Assembly: GCA_029251265.1 (NCBI GenBank)
Contig: JAQXDR010000028.1
Span: 1 to 42,514 of the forward strand
DNA length: 42,514 nt
Origin: Pseudoprimorskyibacter sp.
GTDB lineage: Bacteria > Pseudomonadota > Alphaproteobacteria > Rhodobacterales > Rhodobacteraceae
Reading direction: 5' to 3'
Part shown: positions 1-9,484 of the stretch, one piece after another
Position numbering within the stretch: position 1 is the stretch's first letter
Layout: the number at the start of each line of letters is the position of its first letter
Translations under genes and position numbers: made by a program
Notes under the pieces: generated by a model
Database searches by the model: none
Seen by the model: the letters and a program-made list of their open reading frames with translations, nothing else
What the model was told of the DNA's origin: nothing

Positions 1-2270
1 CCAGCACGGGTCTGTAGTGCCAGATCCTCGAGAGTGATGCCATAGATGCGGGCCTCGTCTTTCAAGGACAGACGCAGTTCACTGCGGCCGGATGAATTAT
101 CATCGCGAATTGAAAAGACGCCACTGATATTTCGAAGCTCGTCCTTTAATGCGTCAACCACGGGTGTAATGTCTCTACTCTCAGGGAGCGACAATTCGAC
201 CGCCACAGGATCACCGCCGCCGACTATCTCTGCTGACACGGTCAGACGATTGATACCAGACACGTCACCAATTTCGGCCAGCCATGCTGCTTCAAAATCG
301 CGAGTGGGCCAAGAACGGGCTTCGGCATCTGTTACTTCAGCCACGACATTTGCAATTGATGCGCTGACTGCTTGACGACCGCCAAAGGGTCCGCCACCGC
401 CACCGGAGCGGCCAACAACTGATTGAATCCCGATCAGCACAGGTGCGCTGCCGTCAGAAAGGTCGGCGCCAATGCGTTCAGCAGCCCGGTAAGCCGCATC
501 CCGAACGTGATCCGCCACGTCTTCTGTCCTGTCAAAGGTTGTCCCGTCGCTCATCGTGATGCGGGCGGTTACGTAGTTTCCATCTATAGATGGAAAGAAG
601 GTAAAGGCCACAAATCCATTTGCTACCAATCCGATGGTGACAATCATAGCAGCGATTGCACCACCGATTGGCACCAAAAAATACCGGGTGGAAAAGCGCA
701 GCATCCAGTCAAGGGGATAATTTACAAAGCTTTTCACACCACGATCAACACCACCGCGGATCATCCTCAAAACGCGCATGACGATATTCGGACGATAGGA
801 CGGGCCCACGTTCAAGCTTGATAAATTACGCGGTAAAATGAACAAAGCTTGCAACATTGACATTGTCAAAACGATCATAACGACCAGCGGGATGTCGGAC
901 AAAAATTTGCCAAGGGTGCCGGGCAACTGCAACAAAGGCCAAAAGGCAACCAGTGTCGTGACTGTGGAAAAGACCACCGGGACCGCAATACGCTGTGTTG
1001 CCTTGATGGCAGCTTCTTTGGGGGACAAACCCTTTTCATTCTGCGTGTAGACGTTTTCACTCACGACTATTGCGTTATCAACGATGATACCGATGGCCAG
1101 AATGAACCCGAATAAGGAAATCATGTTTATGGACATGCCGGCCCAGTTCATGACCGCCAAGGCTGCGGCAAAACTGACGCCGATCCCCGCCGCCGACCAA
1201 GCAGCCAGTCTGAAATCTAGAAACAGAGCAAGACAAACCACAACCAGCGCCAGCCCCAGATAGGCGTTCAAAGACAGCAGTTCCAACCTGCTTTCCAACT
1301 CGCGCGCCTGGTTTTGCCATATGGTGACCGACAGGCCATCGGGTAGGGCGGGTCGATACTGCGTATCTAAGAAATCTGAAACGGCACCCACTATGCCCAG
1401 CACTTGCTCATCTCCCACACGAAAGACATTCACCAGAACGCTTGGCTGGTTATTGAAAGTGCTGGACAAATCTGCGTCTTCAAACCCGTCGACAACCGTT
1501 GCGACATCCCGCAAATACACCCGCCCGCCGGAGGGGCTTGACCTCACGATGATACCTTCGAAGTCGGATTGCGAATAGTTGCGACCAGTTGTTCTGATGG
1601 GAAGACTGACGGTGTTGGTATCGATTGATCCCCCAGGCAGTTCCAAGGAATTACGCCGGATCGCAGATGCCAGTTCATTGATCGTCATACCATATGCGCG
1701 CAGGGCATCACGATCCACCAAGACGCTTATCTGATAGGCGCGGGTATTGGATACCTCTGCATAGGACACCTCAGGCAGGCGCAAGATTTCATTTCGCAGC
1801 CTGGTGGCTTCTTCGGTTAGAACCCTTTCGCTGACCTCACCGTGCAGGGCGATTTCCAACACCCGTGACGTATTGGATGCAATGGTGACAATGGGATCAT
1901 TGGCGTCTTCGGGGAAAACGCGGATACTGTCTATCTCGGTGCGGATATCCTCAAGCTTTTCACCCAAATCTTCACCCAGCAAGAAGCTGACCGAAACGCC
2001 ACCGCGGCCTTCGGATATGGATGCGGTGATCTCGTCAATCCCATCCACAGCCGACAGCTCGTCCTCGATCGGGCGCACGACGCTGTCCTGAATTTCCTGC
2101 GGCGACGCGCCGGGATAGCTGACAGAAATATTTACCGTGTCCAGGGTAAATTCGGGAAAGCTTTTTTGCGGTATGGAGGTTGCTGCAAAATATCCAAGAA
2201 CAACGACAAGGATCATCGTCAAAACAGCAGCGACCGAATGCCCGGCCATCCAGCGGATTGCGGCGTTCAC
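1..2270 (-). CDS. RND efflux permease, C-terminal part missing at window edge
   Basis: About 756 codons of an inner-membrane RND (AcrB/HAE1-like) proton-driven exporter are present; the rest lies left of base 1. The start is GTG at 2270. An in-frame TGA lies three codons upstream (2279-2277), and the GTG overlaps the adaptor stop as GTGA, so the two genes are translationally coupled. The N-terminal transmembrane helix is followed by the porter-domain motif SIPQKSFPEF and by SYPGASPQEIQ, both typical of the family. The TM4 proton-relay segment reads LAIGIIVDNAIVVSEN (about bases 1055-1110): the first Asp of the AcrB Asp407-Asp408 pair is kept and the second is Asn. The substrate cannot be told. 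It works with the adaptor encoded just upstream and presumably an outer-membrane TolC protein not seen here. Confidence 0.93.
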   Translation of the reverse strand, partial: MNAAIRWMAGHSVAAVLTMILVVVLGYFAATSIPQKSFPEFTLDTVNISVSYPGASPQEIQDSVVRPIEDELSAVDGIDEITASISEGRGGVSVSFLLGEDLGEKLEDIRTEIDSIRVFPEDANDPIVTIASNTSRVLEIALHGEVSERVLTEEATRLRNEILRLPEVSYAEVSNTRAYQISVLVDRDALRAYGMTINELASAIRRNSLELPGGSIDTNTVSLPIRTTGRNYSQSDFEGIIVRSSPSGGRVYLRDVATVVDGFEDADLSSTFNNQPSVLVNVFRVGDEQVLGIVGAVSDFLDTQYRPALPDGLSVTIWQNQARELESRLELLSLNAYLGLALVVVCLALFLDFRLAAWSAAGIGVSFAAALAVMNWAGMSINMISLFGFILAIGIIVDNAIVVSENVYTQNEKGLSPKEAAIKATQRIAVPVVFSTVTTLVAFWPLLQLPGTLGKFLSDIPLVVMIVLTMSMLQALFILPRNLSSLNVGPSYRPNIVMRVLRMIRGGVDRGVKSFVNYPLDWMLRFSTRYFLVPIGGAIAAMIVTIGLVANGFVAFTFFPSIDGNYVTARITMSDGTTFDRTEDVADHVRDAAYRAAERIGADLSDGSAPVLIGIQSVVGRSGGGGGPFGGRQAVSASIANVVAEVTDAEARSWPTRDFEAAWLAEIGDVSGINRLTVSAEIVGGGDPVAVELSLPESRDITPVVDALKDELRNISGVFSIRDDNSSGRSELRLSLKDEARIYGITLEDLALQTRA

Positions 2271-3508
2271 GATCCATCACCTACGACAAGAGCCACTTCA
2301 TCGCTGGCGGCCTGCAGGTCGCGCAGTTGCATACCTTCAAGAGGGGCGGGTAGGCTGGACGTTATCACCCGCGACCCGTCAAGCGACACAGCACTTTCGA
2401 TGTAGGATGTTTCACCATCCACATGCAACAAACTCACAGGAACGATCTGAAGTGCTCCCCCATCAGCAAGCCAAAGGTTTGTACCGTTTCGCAGGGCGGT
2501 GGATGGTACTGCGTAAGCGCGACTGGGCCGCAGGCCATCAATACGAACTTTTGCAAAGGCGTTGATGAGTGCGGGCGGTGCACCGGATGCAATACGGCTT
2601 CCATCGACGCTGCGGCCGGAAACGTCGGCCAGATCTACCAAACGAACAGTAACTGACAGCGTTCGCGTTAGGCTGTCGAGCTGAGGTTCAACCCGCGCGA
2701 TTTGCCCCGTCCAGCGAAATGTGTAACCGGCAAACGGAACATCCACGGATGCTTGGGCCGCCACAGCACTAAACAGACCGGGTATCAGCGCCGCATCGGC
2801 CTGTCGGACCGCAACATCTACTTCCATCTCGTTTTCGGTAAAGATCTCAGCCAAGGCTTGGCCGGGACTGACCACGTCGCCAACCTCAACCATGCGAGAC
2901 AGCACAGCGCCGTCAAAAGGGGCCACAGCCTGACGATCTGACAAAGCAATCTGAGCAGCCTCACGGGCCGCAAAGAGGCCTTGTAGGTTTGCGGCCAGTT
3001 CATCTGCGCTACTAATCAGTGCATCTACCTGAGTTTGGGTGGCGACCTGACGCGCCAGAAGGGCCCGCGTTCGGGCCAAGTCTGTGCGAAGCTGATCCAG
3101 GCGCGCCTCTGTCGCGGCAATGTTGGCCTCGGTCTGTGCCAAAACAGTCACTTGGGCACGATTGTCGAGCTGTACCAAAACGTCGCCTGCCTGAAACCGG
3201 CCCCGATCAATGATGGCGGGGTGGATATGGGTCACCTTGCCAGACACCTGCGGGGACAGCGACAGTTGCCGGAACGGACGTACGAAACCTTCGCCGCGAA
3301 TTGGCAGGGGTGCATTGCTCGCACGAAGCACCATCGTGTCTACTTTGGCGACCGGACGCTCAACGGCCACAGGCTGCGAAAACTCTCGGTTTTCGCTTAG
3401 ATACCGATAGCCCCAGAACCCACCTCCGATCAGCGCAACGGCAAGGATCAGAAAAAAGGTTTCTTTAAAAAGTCTGAAAAAGAAAGAAATTACGCGCCCG
3501 CGTGCCAT
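2267..3508 (-). CDS. RND efflux periplasmic adaptor (membrane fusion protein)
   Basis: A 413-residue HlyD/MexA-type adaptor linking the RND permease to an outer-membrane channel. Residues about 8-35 form one N-terminal membrane anchor (FFLILAVALIGGGFWGY), followed by a lipoyl/barrel-sandwich half (SLSPQVSGKVTHIHP), a coiled-coil hairpin (about residues 105-165, rich in Ala, Gln and Leu), the second lipoyl half (QAVAPFDGAVLSRMVEVGD) and a beta-barrel domain. I chose ATG at 3508 over a GTG at 3526 because GGGAGA lies five bases ahead of it. It is first in the operon; its stop overlaps the permease GTG by four bases. No dedicated regulator gene is adjacent. Confidence 0.93.
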   Translation of the reverse strand: MARGRVISFFFRLFKETFFLILAVALIGGGFWGYRYLSENREFSQPVAVERPVAKVDTMVLRASNAPLPIRGEGFVRPFRQLSLSPQVSGKVTHIHPAIIDRGRFQAGDVLVQLDNRAQVTVLAQTEANIAATEARLDQLRTDLARTRALLARQVATQTQVDALISSADELAANLQGLFAAREAAQIALSDRQAVAPFDGAVLSRMVEVGDVVSPGQALAEIFTENEMEVDVAVRQADAALIPGLFSAVAAQASVDVPFAGYTFRWTGQIARVEPQLDSLTRTLSVTVRLVDLADVSGRSVDGSRIASGAPPALINAFAKVRIDGLRPSRAYAVPSTALRNGTNLWLADGGALQIVPVSLLHVDGETSYIESAVSLDGSRVITSSLPAPLEGMQLRDLQAASDEVALVVGDGS

Positions 3509-3571
3509 GGTGTTCTCCCAATGCACAAAAATTTGGAGGCCAGCCGACCTCTTTTGATACTCTTACGCACC

Positions 3572-3595
3572 AGGTCCCCATTTGGACCTTTTTTT
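3572..3595 (+). terminator. Intrinsic-terminator-like hairpin, plus orientation
   Basis: AGGTCC, a 6-base loop and GGACCT (3572-3589) are followed directly by seven T residues on the plus strand. The form is that of a Rho-independent terminator, yet no plus-strand gene lies upstream. The same palindrome lies about 65-80 bases before the efflux adaptor start on the minus strand, so it could instead be an operator. Confidence 0.5.
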
Positions 3596-3783
3596 ATGAA
3601 TAATAATTGGCAGTCCCGCTTTTGCGATCTGTCTTTAGAGATTGCGGATCAGTATTTGAGGACGACAGGTGAAAAACGTGCTCGAAAGACAAAGCTGGAT
3701 TAAGACCAGACAACTGAAAAAGGCAGCATTCCTATTAAGGCTGTTATGCTATTTTGGCGATTTTCTTGGGTTTAAAACGCGAC

Positions 3784-5514
3784 CTAGTTGATTTCCGGCT
3801 CGGACACAGGCGCACCAAAATCAGTTCTAAGAAAATCGAAATCACATCCTTTGTCTGCCTGTTCGATATGTTTGGTGTAGATCCAGCCATACCCGCGTTC
3901 ATATCTTGGGCTGGGGGGGCTCCATTCTGCGCGGCGGCTTACCATCTCTTCTTCACTTAGGGCCACATCAAGTCGGCGGTTTGGGACGTCCAAGGTTATA
4001 ATGTCCCCAGTTTTGATCAAGGCAAGCGGTCCGCCGACAAAGGCCTCTGGCGCGACATGCAGGATACACGCACCGTAGCTGGTCCCCGACATACGTGCAT
4101 CTGACAGGCGTACCATATCTCTGTGTCCATCCTTTAACAGTGCTTGGGGCATGGGGATCATGCCCCATTCCGGCATGCCAGGTCCCCCTTGAGGTCCAGC
4201 GTTACGCAAGACAAGTACATGATCGGGCGTTATGGGGTAATCGGGATCGTTGATGATCACCTTTAGCTCGTCGTAACTGTCGGCGACAATCGCGGGTCCG
4301 GAATGGGTGTGAAATTTTGGATCGCACGCTGCGGGTTTTATAACCGCGCCGTCAGGTGCTAGATTTCCTCGCAATACGGCCAGAGAACCTTCGTGGTAGA
4401 CTGGATTGGACAGGGGACGGATAACGTCATCGTTCCAGACCTTTGCGCCGTCTATATTCTGCGCAACCGTGTCGCCGGTTACGGTTAATGCATCAAGATT
4501 GAGGTGATCCCGAATTTGCTGCATCAGCGCGGGCAATCCACCGGCGTAGAAAAAATCCTCCATCAGATACTCCTGACCTGAAGGGCGAATGTTGGCCAGC
4601 ACCGGAACGTCATGTCCGATCCGGTCAAGATCATCCAGCCCCCAATCTACACCGGCCCGACGCGCCATGGCGATCAGGTGTATCACAGCATTGGTGCTGC
4701 ATCCTGTGGCCATGGCCACAGCGGTGGCGTTGGCACAGGCGGCAGGGGTCATGATTTTGTCTGGCGTCAGATCCTCCCAGACCATTTCAACGGCGCGTCT
4801 GCCGCAGGCTGCTGCCATACGTTTGTGTCCGGCGTCTGGTGCCGGAATGGACGATGCACCCGGCAACGTTAGCCCAAAGCCTTCTGCAATTGACATCATT
4901 GTGGACGCTGTACCCATGGTCATGCAGGTCCCATAGCTGCGCGCAATGCCACCCTGTACGCCGTCCCAGTCTGCCTTGGTAATGTTGCCAGCGCGGCGTT
5001 CGTCCCAATATTTCCACGCGTCCGTTCCCGACCCGAGCATACGCCCGGCAAAATGCCCGCGCAGCATCGCACCGGCTGGCATAAATATAAATGGCAGTCC
5101 CATGGACAGGGCACCCATCACCAACGCAGGGGTTGCCTTATCACAACCGCCCATCAGTACCGCACCGTCGATTGGATGTGACCGTAGGGTTTCTTCAACC
5201 TCAATCGCACCAAGATTTCGGTACAACATGCTTGTTGGCTTCAAAAGCTGTTCGGCAAAGCTTTGAACCGGCATTTCTGCGGGCGTTCCACCAGCCTGCA
5301 GGATGCCACGTTTGACCCATTCTGCTCTATCGCGAAGGTGATGATGGCAAGGTGACAAATCCGACCAGGTGTTGATAATCGCGATGACAGGCTTGCCCTG
5401 CCAGTCTTCATCCGTCCAGCCCATCTGGGTGGCCCTAGAGCGATGTCCCATCGAGCGCAGGTCATCGCGGGCAAACCAACGGGCGGATCTCAGGTCTTCG
5501 GCGCGTTTGGTCAT
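3784..5514 (-). CDS. IlvD/Edd-family sugar-acid dehydratase (L-arabinonate dehydratase type)
   Basis: A 576-residue dehydratase that would remove water from an aldonic acid to give a 2-keto-3-deoxy acid in the cytoplasm. The three cysteines at 56 (SDLSPC), 124 (GGCDK) and 197 (GTCMTMG) match, with constant spacing, the [2Fe-2S] ligands known from Rhizobium arabinonate dehydratase. The catalytic-serine region SDARMSGTSYG is present, and the length fits the sugar-acid branch rather than the dihydroxy-acid branch. I chose ATG 5514 over an upstream ATG at 5535: it overlaps the previous stop as ATGA and has AAGGAG six bases ahead. It is the last gene of a run of three Gfo/Idh/MocA oxidoreductases. 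The true substrate (pentonate, hexonate or a sulfonated gluconate) cannot be read from sequence. Confidence 0.9.
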   Translation of the reverse strand: MTKRAEDLRSARWFARDDLRSMGHRSRATQMGWTDEDWQGKPVIAIINTWSDLSPCHHHLRDRAEWVKRGILQAGGTPAEMPVQSFAEQLLKPTSMLYRNLGAIEVEETLRSHPIDGAVLMGGCDKATPALVMGALSMGLPFIFMPAGAMLRGHFAGRMLGSGTDAWKYWDERRAGNITKADWDGVQGGIARSYGTCMTMGTASTMMSIAEGFGLTLPGASSIPAPDAGHKRMAAACGRRAVEMVWEDLTPDKIMTPAACANATAVAMATGCSTNAVIHLIAMARRAGVDWGLDDLDRIGHDVPVLANIRPSGQEYLMEDFFYAGGLPALMQQIRDHLNLDALTVTGDTVAQNIDGAKVWNDDVIRPLSNPVYHEGSLAVLRGNLAPDGAVIKPAACDPKFHTHSGPAIVADSYDELKVIINDPDYPITPDHVLVLRNAGPQGGPGMPEWGMIPMPQALLKDGHRDMVRLSDARMSGTSYGACILHVAPEAFVGGPLALIKTGDIITLDVPNRRLDVALSEEEMVSRRAEWSPPSPRYERGYGWIYTKHIEQADKGCDFDFLRTDFGAPVSEPEIN

Positions 5515-6569
5515 CTGTGCTCCTTGGGTTGCCATCCGTCATACAGAGGGTGGTCGGATTGAATTGGCAGGTTTTGCGGGCAACCTGTCTGGTCACTGGC
5601 ATAGATTGCGGTGATAAGCTCAAGCGACGCGCGTGCCTCTTGCAGTGTCACTGCCTGACCTGTCCCATCCAGCGCATTCGATACATCCGTCAAAAATCCG
5701 GCAAAGCCGACAGGCGGTGGGCTTGCCGCGGCTACAACAGCATTCACGCGAGACTGCATTTCAGGCCTTCGGGCTGTGAAACGCCAAGATTTGGCCGCGG
5801 GGGCGTAGGCCGCAAGATCGCTTTCGGCCGTCAGGTGTTCAAACACCAGTCGCAGCCGGCTATGATCCCCGGCCGCGCCCAAGGTGACAGAAGATGTCAC
5901 CAGAGCACCGTTTTGCATGTTCAATAGGATCGCTGCGCAGTCATCTGTTTCGATCGGGTTCACACGTGTTGCCAGACGCGCCTGCACAGTTGCGATTGGT
6001 CCAAAGGCTTGGGTCAGCAAATCATGAATATGTATTGCATGGGTGACCACGGCACCGCCACGTTCACCGCCCCATGTGCCGCGCCAGCCAGTGTTATAAT
6101 AGTCTGCGTCTCGCGACCAATGAGTTTCCAAAGTGGCCACCTGCCCGTTACCCGTCAGTCCCAACGCCAGCAACGCCCGCAATTGCGACATCCCCAGTCC
6201 GTTGCGGTATTGAAAAACGGGAAAGACGCGACCAGTCGAGATCTTGTCCGCAGCCTCCAATTTGTCCATCTCGATCAAAGAGGTCACCAGCGGTTTTTCG
6301 CAGATCACCGTTTTGTTGGCCGCCAATGCGTCGCAGGCAACAGGCAAGTGCAAATGGGGTGGCAGACAAATGTCGATCACATCACAGTGTGGATCCTCCA
6401 AAAGGTCAGAGATATTCCGTGTCACTGCAATGCCGTCTGCAATGCCGACAGCTCGATCCAGATCCAGATCACAGATCCACCGGACCTGAAACAATGCAGG
6501 CAATGTGCGATAAGCTGTGAGGTGTTCTGCGCCGATGCCAGCTCCAATGATGCCAACGCCGCGTCTCAT
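5511..6569 (-). CDS. Gfo/Idh/MocA family oxidoreductase (first paralogue)
   Basis: A 352-residue NAD(P)-dependent sugar or cyclitol dehydrogenase-like protein. It has an N-terminal Rossmann fold with GAGIGAEH (residues 9-16), the family motif EKP at 91-93 and a catalytic-His region THAIHIHDLL in the C-terminal domain. Substrates of this family are sugars, inositols or glycosides; none can be assigned here. Start and stop are both in ATGA overlaps with neighbouring genes (6566-6569 and 5511-5514), so it is translated together with them. It shares only family-level similarity with the next two oxidoreductases, so the three are not a recent tandem duplication. Confidence 0.9.
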   Translation of the reverse strand: MRRGVGIIGAGIGAEHLTAYRTLPALFQVRWICDLDLDRAVGIADGIAVTRNISDLLEDPHCDVIDICLPPHLHLPVACDALAANKTVICEKPLVTSLIEMDKLEAADKISTGRVFPVFQYRNGLGMSQLRALLALGLTGNGQVATLETHWSRDADYYNTGWRGTWGGERGGAVVTHAIHIHDLLTQAFGPIATVQARLATRVNPIETDDCAAILLNMQNGALVTSSVTLGAAGDHSRLRLVFEHLTAESDLAAYAPAAKSWRFTARRPEMQSRVNAVVAAASPPPVGFAGFLTDVSNALDGTGQAVTLQEARASLELITAIYASDQTGCPQNLPIQSDHPLYDGWQPKEHR

Positions 6570-7570
6570 TTGGTTTCAGCGAGAGTTTGGGCCTGAATGG
6601 CCAACGACATGACCTCGAACGGATGGGACTGTGGCATGGCTGTTTCTGTGCGATCAAGCACATCGGCGACCAGATTGGCAAAATAGGGCCGTCCCGCATC
6701 ACGGCAGTCAATCCGTTCGTTTCGATGTCCGTTGACCAGATAGAGCGTATCCGTCTGGTGGGGATGGCCGATGTCGGTGTATTTTCTCAGCTCGATTTGA
6801 CCGTCCGTGCCAAGTATAAACAGGCGACCGTCACCCCATGTGGGTAAGGCATCCGGTGTGAACCAGTCCACGCGGATATATCCATGTGCATGATTGGACC
6901 GCAAACCCAGCTCGCCAAAATCCTGAAACCCCATCAGATCGGGGCGGGTGCTGTTTTCGACATGTGCATGGGTGATCTGCGCTGTGGTTGACTGTGTGAA
7001 ATGAAGAAACTGGTCTACCTGATGGCTGGCAATATCCGTCAGGATGCCACCATATCGTTCGCGTTTGAAAAACCAATCGGGCCGACTTTGTAAATTCTGC
7101 TTATGGGGACCGATACCCAGGGTTTGAATCACCCGACCGATTGCGCCACCGGCGACAAGCTCGGACGCGCGTGTGACAGCCGGTACCTGAAACCTTTCAG
7201 AGAAATTAACCGACCAGATCTGCCCAGTGCGGGCTTGGGTCTGCTGAATAGCCTCTAGTTGTTCCAATGTTGTGCAGCCCGGTTTGTCGACCATGACGTC
7301 CTTGCCTGCCTCCATGGCGCGGATCGCCAAGGCGGCCCGGTCCGCAGGAACGCAAGATATCAAGACCATTTTGATCTTGGGATCATCCAGTATCTGTTGT
7401 GGATCGTCCACGCGGCTTACTTCGGGAAAGGTTGCATTGAATTTCGGCTCGGTGACAGATGTGCCGTTTGTCCAATATGTCGCCGCAACGCAACCTTTGG
7501 CCTTGAGGTTGTCATACATGCCAAAAATATGCCCGTGATCCAGACCAAGTATTCCAAGTTTGAACGGCAT
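6566..7570 (-). CDS. Gfo/Idh/MocA family oxidoreductase (second paralogue, atypical)
   Basis: A 334-residue protein with the Gfo/Idh/MocA plan but a divergent nucleotide-binding start (GILGLDHGHIFGMY) and DKP at residues 95-97 in place of the usual EKP. The conserved C-terminal region has DIASHQVDQFLHF, with His and Asp in the place expected for catalysis. The first codon follows the TAG stop of the upstream gene with no gap, and the last codons overlap the next ATG. Proteins with this GxDHGH-like start are often annotated only as 'Gfo/Idh/MocA family'. The function is unknown; a sugar dehydrogenase or an NAD-dependent glycosidase role is possible. Confidence 0.88.
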   Translation of the reverse strand: MPFKLGILGLDHGHIFGMYDNLKAKGCVAATYWTNGTSVTEPKFNATFPEVSRVDDPQQILDDPKIKMVLISCVPADRAALAIRAMEAGKDVMVDKPGCTTLEQLEAIQQTQARTGQIWSVNFSERFQVPAVTRASELVAGGAIGRVIQTLGIGPHKQNLQSRPDWFFKRERYGGILTDIASHQVDQFLHFTQSTTAQITHAHVENSTRPDLMGFQDFGELGLRSNHAHGYIRVDWFTPDALPTWGDGRLFILGTDGQIELRKYTDIGHPHQTDTLYLVNGHRNERIDCRDAGRPYFANLVADVLDRTETAMPQSHPFEVMSLAIQAQTLAETK

Positions 7571-8590
7571 CTAGCTCTCCAGTGTAACACGCCGTCCCAG
7601 TTTGGCAGACCGTTCGATTGCGTCAACAAGTGCGTGCACACCAAGCGCACTGCGACCCGTGACCGACGGCGCGCGATCTTGATGCAGAGCTTCTACAAAA
7701 TCGGTTATCACCCTGCGGTGCCAGTCATGGGTAAAGGCCATCGGATTACCGCCTGCACCGGATTGACTGGTTTGTCCGAATGTCTGGGTCAGGCCATCAT
7801 CCCATGTAAGACGAAGCGACCCGGCCTCAAGATGTGCAGAACCAGCCTCTGCATGAAGACGGATTGACTCTCCTCGTCCGGGGTAACTTGCTGTCGTCGC
7901 GAATATGTGGCCAACCGCGCCATTTTCAAAATTCAGTCCTGCCGTCACAAAATCCTCGGCCTCCATACGATGCAGACCCGTTGTGGCCGACATCGCAATA
8001 ATGTCTTTGACCGGCCCAACAAGAGACAGCATCAGGTCTAACGTATGGATGGCTTGGGTCAACAAGACGCCACCACCGTCACGCGCGTATGTCCCACGGC
8101 CGGAGACATCATAGTAACTTTGATCACGCCACCATGGAACGCTCACGTCGACGGCATGGATGGTGCCCATCCTCGCCAAACACGCGCGCAAATGGGCGAC
8201 CTCGTCTCGATATCGATATTGAAAAAAGACACCCAAAGGCACATCTGCCGCCTCGCAGATCTCAACGATGTGTGACGCGCGGGCAAGTGTCCTCTCCAAA
8301 GGCTTCTCTGTCAGGATCGCTTTACCGGCCGCGGCCATCTTTGCTATTATTTCGGTTCTGGCATCCGGCGGGGTGGCCACGATGACCAGTGCAATTTCAG
8401 GATCATCGGCGATTTGATCAAGGCTTTGGGTTGCTGTTACGTTAAGCGCGGGGTGCGCAGCAGCGAATGCCTCGCCTGCTTCGGACCGACGTGTGTACAC
8501 CCATTTCAGGTGGATATCCGGCACATCGATCAGGGCATTGGCGATTGTTGTGGTCACCATACCCGCACCGATCAGTGCCGCCGATATCAT
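7571..8590 (-). CDS. Gfo/Idh/MocA family oxidoreductase (third paralogue)
   Basis: A 339-residue member with a GAGMV Rossmann start (residues 8-12), EKP at 95-97 and the C-terminal TQAIHTLDLM segment carrying the expected catalytic His. Its ATG (8590) overlaps the stop of the DmsC-like anchor gene as ATGA, which ties the sugar genes to the molybdoenzyme genes in one translationally coupled unit. It is probably a cytoplasmic NAD(P)-dependent dehydrogenase. The substrate is not readable from sequence. Confidence 0.9.
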   Translation of the reverse strand: MISAALIGAGMVTTTIANALIDVPDIHLKWVYTRRSEAGEAFAAAHPALNVTATQSLDQIADDPEIALVIVATPPDARTEIIAKMAAAGKAILTEKPLERTLARASHIVEICEAADVPLGVFFQYRYRDEVAHLRACLARMGTIHAVDVSVPWWRDQSYYDVSGRGTYARDGGGVLLTQAIHTLDLMLSLVGPVKDIIAMSATTGLHRMEAEDFVTAGLNFENGAVGHIFATTASYPGRGESIRLHAEAGSAHLEAGSLRLTWDDGLTQTFGQTSQSGAGGNPMAFTHDWHRRVITDFVEALHQDRAPSVTGRSALGVHALVDAIERSAKLGRRVTLES

Positions 8591-9474
8591 GCCCGTTGCG
8601 CGCCGTAGTAGAGCATGCTGACATGTTCAGCCTCTGCAAAGAAAAGCCACCGTTCCATCCAAACTGCCGCCCCTGCCAAAAGCACTGCAATCCATGGCAA
8701 GCCAACCAATGCCAGCACGGATGCGCCAAACAGCAGCACCATGGCAAAGGTCCGCAGTCTCTTCGCGTGTTTGCGCGCCACGACGTACCCCATCTCGCGC
8801 ATGATGAAATTGGGCTGAGTATGTGGGGGGTCCAAAGGTGTGGGCGCCCCTAACTGCGGCATTCCAAAAGCCATTTCTGATGTGTACTTGCCCGGATCAC
8901 GATCCACATCCATCCAATACCACATTTTCAGGGCCAATCCCGCGACCAATGCAATGGCAACCAACAAGTTGTAGTCATCAACAAAGGATTGAAACAGCAA
9001 TCCGCCCGTGCCAGCCGCCAGCACCAGATAAATCACCGGCACGTCTGTCCGGTACCAATGCCGAATTGTTGGCAATGATCCGTATATCATTCCGGTGCAA
9101 TAGACTGTAATCAGGGTCCCAAAAACTGTGAGGGCCGCCAATAAGGTCACAAGATTTTCGGACAAACCAAACAGCCATATCAGACCCAAGCCCGTCATGG
9201 GCAAGTATGTTGCCACCGCAGCCACACCTTCGCGCGATAGCCAAGATGACCGCCACTGTGAAAACGCCCGCCATGCACGTTCTGGGCGGCCCAGGTGGTA
9301 TGTCGAGGACACCAACCCCGCCGACACCAGTACCGTCCCAAGGATCAGTGCCCCCAAGGACGTCCATCGGTCGGGACCTGCACCAAAGACATGGGCCAGC
9401 GACAACCAGAACAACAGGCCATAGCCTGCGCCCGATGCTGTTGTGAAAAAAATAACAGTATAAGCAGGATGCAT
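8587..9474 (-). CDS. soeC: DmsC-type membrane anchor of a molybdoenzyme (SoeC-like)
   Basis: A 295-residue multi-helix inner-membrane protein of the DmsC/YnfH anchor family, which would bind quinone and hold the A and B subunits at the membrane. It starts MHPAYTVIFFTTASGAGYGLLFW, which is characteristic of the family, and carries about eight hydrophobic segments. I use ATG 9474, ten bases after the B-subunit stop and with TGAGGT upstream; the longer reading frame before it is the B-subunit gene read in another frame. The assignment to sulfite oxidation (SoeC) rests on the partner A subunit. A DMSO-reductase-like anchor of other specificity cannot be excluded. Confidence 0.85.
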   Translation of the reverse strand: MHPAYTVIFFTTASGAGYGLLFWLSLAHVFGAGPDRWTSLGALILGTVLVSAGLVSSTYHLGRPERAWRAFSQWRSSWLSREGVAAVATYLPMTGLGLIWLFGLSENLVTLLAALTVFGTLITVYCTGMIYGSLPTIRHWYRTDVPVIYLVLAAGTGGLLFQSFVDDYNLLVAIALVAGLALKMWYWMDVDRDPGKYTSEMAFGMPQLGAPTPLDPPHTQPNFIMREMGYVVARKHAKRLRTFAMVLLFGASVLALVGLPWIAVLLAGAAVWMERWLFFAEAEHVSMLYYGAQRA

Positions 9475-9484
9475 CGTCGGTACC

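Noticed and set aside
3596-3703. 35-codon plus frame after the terminator-like hairpin
   Set aside because: No ribosome binding site and no family similarity. The RARKTKLD ending recalls TetR N-termini, but this is too short to support a relic call.
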